From Ficedula albicollis (Eukaryota > Chordata > Aves > Passeriformes > Muscicapidae): DNA of 64,000 bases. A program made the translations under genes and the position numbers. Shown here one piece after another: positions 26,537 through 39,457 of the stretch. The DNA is taken from contig NC_021677.1 of NCBI RefSeq assembly GCF_000247815.1, positions 3,432,041 to 3,496,040 on the forward strand, written 5' to 3'. The notes below the pieces were generated by a model. It was not told where the DNA came from. It made no database searches and saw only the letters and a program-made list of their open reading frames with translations. The stretch's first letter is position 1; every line of letters begins with the position of its first letter.

Positions 26537-27000
26537 GTTCTTCTCTCAACCAATGCCTTGTTTGGGCTACCTAAAAACAGAGGCCAGACATGTTCTTCTC
26601 TCAACCAATGCCTTGTTGGGGCTACCTAAAAACAGAGGCCAGACAAAATTAAGGGAATAAAAAGCCGTTCTTCTCTCAACCAATGCCTTGTTTGGGCTAC
26701 CTAAAAACAGAGGCCAGACAAAATTAAGGGAATAAAAAGCAGTTATGTTTATTGGAGGGCCTTCAGGTATATTTTGGGCAGACAAAGCCCCCAAAAGCTA
26801 CACCCAAAATGGACGGTGGGTCGGGGGTTTTCACTCAGGGGTTTTCACACTTTTATAACTTCTACAAGTTGGGGGTTCATTTGCCAATTACAGCTTCAGG
26901 TAATGAAGTTGTTTACCCCAAGTTTTCTCTCCCTCAACTCACTTTCGTTTAAATTTCTGAGGCCTGAGGCAGTGAGGTGTCCTTGATTCCCAGGCCTGGA
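26537..27000 (-). mobile_element. Antisense ERV LTR with triplicated edge
   Basis: On the minus strand, ctccaataaacataactg gives a poly-A signal followed by ttttattcccttaattttgt and ctggcctctgtttttagg, resembling the R-U5 end of a passerine ERV LTR. The U3-like part extends to about 27000. The U5-like part is present three times on the plus strand: 26537-26590, 26592-26665 and 26667-26740, each beginning gttcttctctcaaccaatgc. No internal retroviral gene is present, so this is a solo LTR or fragment. The ends are not defined by a target duplication that I can see. Confidence 0.6.
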
Positions 27001-28296
27001 GAGGAATTGTTGGTTCTGAGCAAACTGGGAGAGCAGTAGCTAACACTCTATATGGAGTTTAGACTTGCGTACTAAAGAATTGCAGGATCACAAATATGTG
27101 GAAAATACAGAAGCTAAAACCCTAAGGCATCACAACTACTGTCTCATTGGTGCTTTTCCCTCAGGAGCTGGATAACACAGAGCCCTGCATCCCTTAAAAG
27201 CACCAGGACAGCCTAGATTTAGCTTGTAAAGCATGTTCATTTGCACTTAACACTGGTGCTGAGCACTCAGTAATATCTCCTCAAAGATTTTTCCAAAGAA
27301 GAAAAGTAGGGCAAGCTAATGAAACTCTTGCAAGGGTTAGAAATAGGATTTTAAAAATCGTAGATTTTAGCCACAATCATGCCTAAATTGTGGAGGGAAG
27401 TGTGACTGAACAAGACTCAGTGAGTCTCCAGGGAAACTGGAGAACCAGTGCACATGGGAAGAGGAAAGGGGCAGGCTGAGAGTGTGTGCAGGGCAGGTAT
27501 AACAGGATCATTTTTCATACACCAAGAATAATGATCAGCATGTGAAGAGCCAGTAAATATCTGAGTCCAAGCAGATGCACTTCAGTTGGAGAAGGTACAG
27601 CACTAGCCCAATAGCTCTTTGCTAGCCTCTTCTTTTTATTCCTCCACAGGATATTCTGCACCTCTCACTGCCATGAGGAGCTTCAGGGTTGAATTTTTAA
27701 TTTTTTTCCTTTGGTGACATGATAATATTGTATACTGGAAATGACTAATGTAGAGCCATAAGATTATGTATTTATTATGCAACATGAGAAAAAAAATTAG
27801 GATGGCACATAAGAGGCTGTTCCTGCTTTAAGCATGGGTAAACAGATATTTACCAGGAATGAATGAACAATTATAGCAGAGGAACTACTGCTGATTGCAT
27901 TCAATATAAATAGCTTTGGATTAATCCTGTGCTGGCATTTTCCATGTGCTCTTTCTAAGTTCAACCTGAGCTCCTGGTGCTCCAATACGCTGAGTGATTG
28001 CTGCATATGAATAGGACAATAAAATACAATTCATAAAAGATTAGGGTTTTACCTAATCCAGCTTTCACTTTCACATCTCCCTACCTCAACAGGGATGGTA
28101 AATTTGATTTTTGTTACCATCCATGAAGGAGAAATTTCAGTCACAGTAAGTGGGAATTATTAAATTTCACTGGACTGACACTAAAAGCAGCTAATGAAAG
28201 TAAAGGAGCTTCTCAGCCAAAGTACCACAGAGTTTATTAGATCATGCGTGAGAGGAGAAAAAGGAAAACAATTGTTGGGGTGGTCAGCTAACCATG

Positions 28297-29991
<1,695 letters not shown>

Positions 29992-30178
29992 CCATGGGAG
30001 ACATGGGAACAGGAAATGATGTGGCATTAGCAGTGTGATGTCACTAATGTTGGGTCTCAGGGTTCATCCCTTGGTTAAAAATCTGACCTGGCTGTACATT
30101 ACAGAAAGGTGCCAGACACCAACAGGATCTATAGTGTGTGTGCACAGCCTGTTCCAATTCTTTCCTGTCCTCTCCAAG

Positions 30179-30725
30179 GCACAACTCACTGCGGAGACAG
30201 CTCAACCTGTCCAACCCTGACTTCAACATCCAGCAGGTGCAGAAGCAGGAGCAGCTGACGGGCATCGGCCGCATCAAGCCCGAGCTGTACAAGCAGAGAT
30301 CGCTGGACACGGACGACGGCCGCAGGAGCAACAGCAAAGCCTGTGGGAAGCTCAACTTCATCCTCAAGTACGACTGTGACTTGGAGCAGCTGATTGTGAA
30401 GATCCACAAGGCCGTCAACCTGCCAGCAAAGGACTTCTCTGGGACTTCAGATCCCTACGTGAAGATCTATCTGCTCCCCGACAGGAAAACAAAACACCAG
30501 ACTAAAGTGCACAGAAAGACCCTAAATCCAGTGTTTGATGAGGTTTTTTTATTTACTGTGCCGTACAATGATCTCAACACAAGGAAACTCCATTTCTCTG
30601 TGTATGACTTTGACAGGTTCTCCAGGCACGACTTGATTGGCCAAGTGGTAGTGGATAATTTTTTAGATTTGGCAGATTTTCCCAGGGAATGTAATATTTG
30701 GAAGGATATTGAATATGTCACCAAT
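30179..30725 (+). CDS. SYT9: SYT9 coding exon 3: linker and complete C2A domain
   Basis: The exon runs in phase from the split Arg codon to a complete Asn before gtaagt, giving 182 full codons. Residues 1-54 are linker, including [17 protein letters not shown], a segment shared by the SYT3/6/9/10 group. From about residue 55 ([11 protein letters not shown]) to the end is C2A, a Ca2+ and phospholipid-binding beta-sandwich. The Ca2+ ligands expected from SYT1 are all present: Asp85 (LPAKD), Asp91 (TSDPYVK), Asp143 and Asp145 (YDFD), Ser148 and Asp151 (SRHD). [14 protein letters not shown] and [11 protein letters not shown] are diagnostic. C2A should therefore bind Ca2+. No frameshift or stop is seen. 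Placing the whole C2A in one exon fits the known SYT9 gene structure as far as I recall it. Confidence 0.97.
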
Positions 30726-33700
30726 GTAAGTATTATGATTTTTCTCTTTGAGTTTTATTTGTTTCTGACTTTATTTCCCTAATCTGATTATAATTGAAAT
30801 TCTCTGTTGAATTTGTGAAGGGAAATAACTCTATTCTCTCTTTTTCTCAAGCTTTGACCTTAATCCAGGGAAATTGACAGTGCATTTTCAGTCCTCATTT
30901 CTTGTTCTTTGGATATATTGAAGAATGTTTTATGTAGGAGACAGTGGGTTTAGTCATTTCCCTGCTGATAGGGCAGAAATGCTGGAGAATGTTTTAATCT
31001 TACTTAATCTGAAATTTACTTAAGGAAATATTACTTTCTTTATTTTGCCTGTCTTCCTGTTTTGCATGATTTTTTAATGTAACTCACAGCACACTAATCA
31101 GCCAGAACTGCAGATTCAACATTTCTTATGTAGCAATCTTCAGTTCTTCAAAAGACTGTTCCCATAAAGTCAGAAAACCCCCCAGCTACAATCTAGCCAA
31201 ACAGAGTTCAGCCAGTGCTGTTCCATGGAAGCAGTGAAACTCAAGGAATTGGTTTAACTCTTTATCTGGCATTGCTGTGTTCTCAGGGAAATGGGGAATG
31301 GATTTTAGAAGTCTTTATTTCAGTTCTCCCAAAGTCTCTGTTATCGAGTTCTGTGCAGAAATCCAAACAGTGATTAGGGATAAAATCATGGAAATTACTT
31401 CCAAAAAAGAAGGAGCTTTCTACTCAGAGCAGGAGCCAACCTCCTTGTAATGCCATTAGAGATGGATCCCATGCATCCTTGGGAGGACAGACCTTCAGTG
31501 AGAATGATACATAACAGAAATCCACAGGGTGAAGGCACCAGTGCCAAGTGTCAGGAGATATTTCATTTGCTATGTCAAACCATACTCCAGAGGAGTGCAC
31601 ATTTTAGAGTCAAATAAACCAGACATCATTAGCAGTGAGATCAAAGGGTGAGTTTGTTAGACCTCGGTTCAGGAAAGCACTGAAGCATCTGCTTAGTTGA
31701 GAATAAGAAGTCATTGAAAAGTAAAGGCTGTTCTGAGCCAAATAACTTGCCTAAATTCAGACCCTCACCTTATACCTATGTGGTCTGGTAACATGCTTGT
31801 ATTACAGACCAAATTGATTAAAACTTTTTTTTTTCCCTTGGAAAATTCCTTATGAAAATGGATATTTTCCTACTTTTAAGGTGAATTCTCTGCGCAATTC
31901 TGTCCCACACAAGGATGGAAGTGCAGCAGCAGCAGCACAAGCAGCTCTTCACTCAGGGTACAGGCAGGGGCATGGACACTTGGTGTCAGGAGGATAAACC
32001 TGGCTTTTGTAGGAGAAGTTACTGCTTTTCAGCTGCAAGGCAGAAGTAAGGATGTGACAGAGCAGCTGACAGTCATTCCAAGTGAAAGGCTGCCTTCATA
32101 CAGCATTAAGTGTCCAAAGATCAACTTCATTTTTTACAGTCAGCTGCAAGTGGAACGTGCACGCACACTGGAGCTGCTTTGATGTGAACGGGTCCTTTCC
32201 CCCTGCTTTAACCTAGGCAGAAGAGTGGCTCTGGTATTCTCCTTTGATTCACTTCTTCCAAATTTCGGAAGTGTTGCAGCGTATTGTTTGTATTCAGATT
32301 TCCTGTAATATCTGGAATGAAATTCAGGGCTGAAACATGAGTCATTTGTTAATTCCTCCTGACACCAATTCTCCATGAAGTGTAGCCCTGTTTATCCAAA
32401 CAGAACACACGACCTGCCATCTAGACTTGCCACTGGCTTTCCAGCCAACAGAGGCCTTTTCAAATCAAGTGACTTATGGTACATGGGAGACACATCCAAT
32501 TTTGGGTAATGTGAGCTCTGAGATAAGAGTATCAGATAAATGAAAGTGTGGAGTACCCCTCTTACCAATTAACATTTCCAAAATTCAAAGGTTAGAATTC
32601 ATTCTGTGAGGTTATGAGAAATACTCCACCACCATTTAAGAGTCCAAGCTTCAGCCTGTTTTCTTGCCTGTGTAGCTGGGATATCTCTCAGCCTGACAGC
32701 AGAAGCTGTCCTGATCCAGGGCTACTCTGAGTTTGCTGCAGTGAATACTCCTGTGGCTGCACTCCAGACCAGCAGGCAGCATTAGTGAAACTCAGAAAGA
32801 AATTCTGGCAAAGTTTGGAGCCCTGTTGGGCAGCTTGTGGTTGGAAACCAAAACTCTTATCAACTGTAACAGATTTTCAGTAATTTATATTTGAACGTCG
32901 TCTCGTTTCAGATGATAATTAGAGAACAGAAAAATGATGGGCAAAGTCACTGAAGGGAATTCACTTTATGTAGGTCAACAAAAAGTGCACACAGGAAGGA
33001 TGAACCTAGGAAATGAATGAGAAAAAGAGAAGCTCCACACAAACTGCACATGACAAGTTTGTCATACTTCTGAAGAGTACAATTCATTTTAATTCCTCGT
33101 GCATCTTATTACACTGCCTAACCAGCGAGCCCAAAGGCCTTTATTTTACATTCTCCATTTTATTATGTTCTAATCCAATTTGACACAGCAATATATAAAA
33201 GAATGTATCAAATCCTTCTCTGCCCAGCAAAATGTCCTGCTTCAAGTGAGCACTGCAGATTGTGCCTGAAATGTCAGCTTTACTGCAAACAATGCCATTA
33301 AACTGCCCTATTATGCCACGTTTTCTAATAGCACTGGAAGGTTTTTTTATCCTAAACCAGCAGTTTTCAATCTTTGGAGTATAACATCCCAGAGTTTGAA
33401 GTTATTTTGTAACACAGACACGTGTCAGCATAAAAATTTTTTACATGCTTAAAAGCAGTCTGGTGCCAAAGACAAATCTCCAATATCAAAATGACTGTTC
33501 TTCTAATCCCAGGTCCTCTGAGCATAAAATATCTCTCCTGTAATACTGACACTTTTCCAAGGAGAAAAAAAGCAGCAGTGGGCTGTATAATGGTAGAAAT
33601 AATTAAGTAGATCAACTTTAGTATGAGCATGAAATGAACTAGATAAGCTTTTGTTTCTTTGTTTTTTGTTTTTTTTTTAATCTACCAGTCAGATTACACT

Positions 33701-36700
33701 GGTTTCTGGTTTATCAAGAAAAAAAGACACTTTTTATTTTTAGTCTGGGTTTCTCTTGTTGATGTGTTTTGTTTTCAGCATCTAAAGCACAATCAGGGTT
33801 TGGGGTGGGGCTTTTTGGTTGCATTTGCTCATGAACTGATGGCATGTTTGAAGAGAAAAAACAAGTGGTTGATGCTTCCTTGGCTTCCATCTTCAAACTC
33901 AAATGGGATCAAGCAAAAACACATGGCTTTGTCTCAAGATAAAATGGAAAGCCATGAAAGAAGAAGGTGCCAGATATGAAACAGGAAGGTGTCAGATGGT
34001 CCATTTCAGATAAAGGAAAACCTTCTCTTTCAGAATGTGCCAAGTATCCTCTTACATAACTTGCTGTGCCCCTGGAAAGGAAAATCCTTTGACAAAAATT
34101 GCTTGTTAAACATCACGAGGCTGATGCAGGGCGCAGAGAGCATTTCTGCCAGCTGGAAATACAGCTCTGGTTCATCCTGGCTCTTGGAATTCTCAGAGTG
34201 CTCAGCACTTGATAAGCTGGTGAACTTTCTTGAGGAGTTTTCTGAACTTAGATGAGGGGGATAACTGGAGTAAGGAAGTCATTTTAGCAGGGAAATCTGT
34301 GGCTTTGGTCCTTTTTGAGTGTATAGCTTCTGCCACTGATGCTATTTTTCAGTTGTCAAATATAGTTATGTTTAATATCTAGGCATGGAACAACCAAAAC
34401 TGCTCTTTTTTTCTGAATGTTTAAGTTCATATATACACTTTTTAAAAAAATCCTATTCCTAACAGCCCATTGGCAGCTTTCTCTCATCCCAAAAAACCCC
34501 AATAGATCAGGGTGCAAAAGGAAATGGAAACATAGGGAAATATTCCTGAATCTAAGAGAGAAGAGAGTACAGAACAAGACCCTGGGTAATGCAGATAGAA
34601 TTTGAGAAGTAACATGCCACAGACTTTAAGGAATGTGTTTACTAAAACCCAAAAGAGAGTTATGGATAGTTCAAAGCTATGAAGAGACATGAGCTGTATA
34701 TCAAGTTGTTCACTTTGACATGCAGAAAGAGCCAGCGAAGAATTCAAGAAATTGATTTAATCTGTTTATAAGAATCTTCAAGCTCTCTTAGGGTCTGGGT
34801 CAGAAATACAACAGTATATCAGATAATGCTGAATTCCTTTTGCACAGATTCAGGAAATAAAAGCATATTGAAAAAAAAATTAATTGAAGATGCATGTTAG
34901 TGTTTTGACAAAGAGAGAGTTAAAAATCAGGGTGGTGGTAAGTATTTGAAATTCTGCATCCTGAAAATGCTAATTGTTCACTGGTGTTGTTCTTGAGTTT
35001 GCCTGAGCAAGAAAGATTTGAGAATTTGTGGTTTTAGGGATTTATGTTGTATAACTGAGATGCAACTGGAATCATAACATCACCAGAAGGAAGTTTCAAG
35101 TTCCCTGTTTCAGAGATGTTAATGCCAACCACAGTATATGTGGAAGAGAGACGAAATGAGGCTAAATTTTTCAGTCAGTTGTTCATGACAAGCATCATAA
35201 AAGTATAAAGTACTGAAATCTGACTGAGCTGAAAAAAACTTCCTCAAAGGCTGCATTGCTCAGGTCCATCCCTGCTCAGCATCTGCCAAATGCACATGAA
35301 TAGGTGCAGGTCATAGGGCTTAAACCCTCAAAAGGAAAAGTTTTTCCCTCGAGGAAAATAAACATTCTTTGAAAGAAATAGGTAAATCCTGCCCCTAGCT
35401 CACCTCCAGATGAACAGGCTGGTCCAACAAGGATGTGGCTTGCTCAGGATCCAGTGCTGCTGATGGCAGAGATGAGAGCAGGCCCAGGATCTGCAGATTC
35501 CTGGCACCAGCTTTAATCCACTCTGCTTGCACTGCTTATCTCCCTCGACAGTGTGCAGACTCTGGAGCTGGCAGCAAGTCAGCTAAGTCCACCTACTCCA
35601 GTTCTAAAAACTGTTTAGCTTGTCAAGATGTTTTAGCTAGTATTTCTGAAATCCCTGTTCTGGCAACTTGCAGGGTTTGGAGAAGTGATGGCATTGAGCA
35701 AGAGCTCAGAAAAGCTTTTAAAATATTTACAGTGGTTAACAAAATTTTTGAATTTGAGGAGGAACAGAAACAAACCAAGTCTCTGTCTCTGCATCCAACC
35801 CATCAATGCCAAGTGCCATATCTACTTTTTTTGTGTCAGTAAAAGGGAAACAAAGGTTGATTTTTTTAATTTTTTTTTTTTTTTAATACAGAAAACTTAT
35901 CCTGTATTAACCTGGTGTTCTATTTCTTTAGGCTTCGGCATCAGGGAAGCAACCAGTTATGGTTGTGGAGATGTACCTGTTTAATTGATTTGCAAATGCA
36001 AGCCTCTTTAGAAGAGAGAGATTTGCAAACCCATGAATCTTCCCTGTTTTAAAACATGGCAAAAGCTTAGCAGAAAAACAGCTATATCATGGTTATTTTA
36101 AGGCAGTAAACACAAGGGATAAGGTTTACGTTTTTTAATAATTTTGTTTAAAAATTAAAATTAAAAAAAAAAATCAAAACCAGAAGTACTCAAAAAACCA
36201 CAAAACCAGAAGGCATAATTGCCTGTGAGAGCAGTCCCATGGATACTCATCTTCTTCTGAGTCACAAGGTCACCCTTTGTTGCATGATTTTTTTCTGTCT
36301 ATTCTTAATCAACTGTTCAGAAAAAAATGAAAGTGCATGTGTAATGAATCGTTTCGTAGCCAAAAGATGCTGGAAAGTCATAGATCTTTAATCCTTCCAA
36401 TTCCTAAGGGTCACCACAGTAAGGATGAAATAGAAATTAATTAGGCTTCAGCATCAGCACAACAGGTATAGTACTTAGTGTACAGTAGAGAACAGCTGCA
36501 GCCAGTGTTTTTCTTTCTGAATACCTTTTTAACTACTATTTAAGTGTATTAATTTTCAAAACTGGGCTTTTCCTTTTGTCTACTGGGTTTTTTTTTTTTC
36601 TTTGTAAATTTAATGATTGTAATAATGACTTTGTAGGAGAAGACTTGTCAGGAATGCCATACATTTAAATGATTAGGGGCCAGCACTCAGCATGGCTAAA

Positions 36701-37230
36701 CAATGACAGACACGGTTAGGTACAATCAGCCAGGGTAGAGATAAAATATTAACAGGTTCTCAGAAAGTTAAAGGCAGCATATGCCTAATTCTGCTGGACC
36801 AACTGGGTAATGGTGGGAATAATAAACAGCAAAACTTGGGAAGGGCAAGGAGAAAACAAAATTCAAATGCCTTGGAGAGCAGTGGTTTGATGTGGAATTT
36901 TTTTTCTGTTGATTCCAAGTCAGTGGTAAAGCACTGCAAGCTTGGCTCTAAAAGGAGTGAAGACTATTTCATGCAAGGGATTTCCCAACAGCCTTGTAAT
37001 TCCACAGGCATGGCCAGAAACAGGATGGATCCTGTAATATCACTGAGGCTTCAGCTGCCATTGACTGGGGGCTTGGGAGCAGTTTGAGGAAATAATAATT
37101 CAGAGAATTCTGTCCGTGTGTTTGCAACATGTGAAGTTTACAGAGCTCAGGAGCATGGCCATCAGAATTTCCAAGGGAGCTTTTTCAGGATAGATATTCC
37201 TCTGCAAAAAACCAAAACAACCCATACATA

Positions 37231-37259
37231 CAACCAACCAACCAACCAAACAAACAAAA
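37231..37259. repeat. (CCAA)n/(CAAA)n microsatellite
   Basis: Tandem accaacca units change to aaacaaac units. Confidence 0.85.
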
Positions 37260-37783
37260 GAAACTAAAGCACTTAAGAGAATAAAACCAAAACCTATGTG
37301 GTAGAAATGGCATCACATCAGTTAAAAATTTTAATAGAAAAGAAGGTATTTCAAAGTTAGTATGTTGAGAAATCTGACATTTCAAAATAAGATATTTTGG
37401 TTTCTCACTTGGAATGCCCTTCTATGACTATATTTTAAAATCTTTTGAAAGCAAATTGTTTCGAGTCAAGTAGTGGGTACCCTGCTTCAAAATGGAAATA
37501 ACTTGAAATTCCTCACCAAATTAGAAGGCTGCTTTCTAGACTGATACCTTCCCTGCCCATCAATGCTGCATCTTGTTGAGTTCACCCTGGTCCCTGTATC
37601 CTCCATGTTTCCCTGGTAGAACAGCCCCAGAACAGCAGTAGTGTATGAAGAATATTTTCTCCACACATTAGCTGCATGCTGAAAAAGGTCAGACACCATC
37701 TTAAATTCCTGCTTCCTCCTTAGTAAGTGTCCCTGTTCCACACGTCCCCCTTCTCCTTTCTTCTCACCCTCCTCTGCCAATCC

Positions 37784-37801
37784 TTTTTTTTTTTTTTTTT
37801 T
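37784..37801. repeat. Poly-T tract
   Basis: About 18 consecutive T in a pyrimidine-rich setting. Confidence 0.85.
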
Positions 37802-38617
37802 CCCAGAAATCTCTCTCAACCAAGGCTCTGGGAGAGAAAAAGCTCCCAGCAACGCTGCACATAAACCAAAGTCAAAATGTGATCCCGGTCAGCCAAGCCT
37901 GTCCCTCAATTATACCATCCAAAATTGTCAGTGGGAGCTGCAAATACCCCAAAAAATCTTGCTCCAGTATATTACAATTCATAGGCAGCAAGTCTTGAAG
38001 ACAAGCAAAGAGCATTTGTACAGTGCTAAGACTAAAATAGCTGTATTAAAGGGATCTTGGTTGTAACCATTCTGCACATAATTCAGGATTAGACTGCCAT
38101 AGCCTTTTTTCTACAGGGTTATATAACTTTCAATTTAAACATGTATTTAGCCAGGCAGGAGGGAAAAAAAAATCGCTTCAAACACACATTTAATTATTGA
38201 ACAGTTTTGGGAATGCTTACTCTGTCTTTTTTTTCTAGCAGAGGTCACAAAAAGCATTTCAATAGCTTATGGATTTATCAAAATTTCTGCAAAATCCTAC
38301 TCTTTAAATTAAGTTTCAATATTTGGAGCCAAACTTGAAAGTATTCTTCCCTCTGAACATACTGTGCTTATGTGAAAAGCCTCAAGCCATTTTTAGCCTT
38401 TAATCCCCACTAGATATCACAGCCATCAGGCATCTTTCTCCACCAAACAGGGCATTGCAGAGTTTTACAGCTCCCTCTCTGTGCAGTCTGTTTACCCAAT
38501 TCTCATGTTATTTTCCCAGGGCCTTTTATTTAAGAGTAAGTGGACTTTTTCTGTTACAATTTCCTTAGGGATTCGCTGTAACTGTGCCCTGAACTCACAG
38601 CAGGATATCCTGGTTAT

Positions 38618-38812
38618 CGGGGCAGGGCTGTTTGGAAATCACACCATATCTGACAGGCTGGCATCCTAACACAGCCTGAGATGTGGATGTGCCGGGGCAG
38701 GGCTGTTTGGAAATCACACCATATCTGACAGGCTGGCATCCTAAGGGGGCAGATCACACCATATCTGACAGGCTGGCATCCTAACACAGCCTGAGATGTG
38801 GATGTGCTGGGG
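38618..38812. repeat. 75-bp tandem repeat, 2.5 copies
   Basis: The unit runs from cggggcagggctgtttggaa through caggctggcatcctaacaca to gatgtgc. It occurs fully at 38618, partly at 38693 (ending after cctaa) and again, without its first third, from 38745 to 38812. The junction 'aagggggcagatc' looks like a deletion or misjoin. Confidence 0.9.
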
Positions 38813-39324
38813 TACAGTCCTGGCTTCATCTTCTCTAGTACACCTGTGACCCACATTGCCACTACACACAGGCTCTTTGCTCACCAAAAGAAAGATTTGT
38901 CTGGCCCCCTTCAAAGTCTTGTTAGAGATGTCACCTGTCTGACACGTCAACCTTTCAGGATTCCAGGAGCTGTAACAGAGGACAAAATATCATCTGTACA
39001 GAAGGGAGGAATTGCTGGATCATAACTAGTGCTAGAAGGCATGAGATTAAATTATGGATCTTGCCAAAATTATACCAGTCTATACCATTTGCTAAATAAT
39101 CATGTGAGGACTGTCTTCAGGCCTCTCCACTGCCTTTGTAGGGGAAAACATTAGAAGCTGCAGCCAAAGTGGGAGCTGACCTGTGGAGAAGGACATATTA
39201 TTCCCACATTATATGTATCTGTAGCTTCTCCAGCTTTTCTCCTCATCCAGGAAACTTTGAACCCCCATAAATGACAGCAGAGACTTCAAAGGACACACGA
39301 AGCATTTTTCCTAAGGTTTAGTGC

Positions 39325-39457
39325 AAGATGAGCTCCACTGGTGCAGATAACGCCGAGGCTGTGGGTTCAATCCCTGTAAGGGCTGTCCACCGAAGAGCTG
39401 GGCTGCATGCTGCTTCTGGGCTCCTTCCAGCTCAGAATATTCTGCCATGCTGTGAGA
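39325..39457 (+). mobile_element. TguSINE1-like SINE (tRNA head, CR1-like tail)
   Basis: The head agctccactggtgcagataa, then cgccgaggctgtgggttc, has a clear RNA polymerase III B box, ggttcaatccc, at 39364-39374, and a weaker A-box region. The tail has ccttccagctcagaatattc and a degraded ctgccatgctgtgag end, which matches the CR1-like tail of the passerine tRNA-Ile-derived SINE as I recall it. It is old: several CpG-type and other changes are visible. It is not a functional tRNA gene, because the acceptor stem and anticodon arm do not fold. Confidence 0.8.

Noticed and set aside
39325..39400. Candidate tRNA gene at the B box
   Set aside because: It lacks a foldable acceptor stem and anticodon arm and continues into a CR1-like tail, so it is a SINE head.
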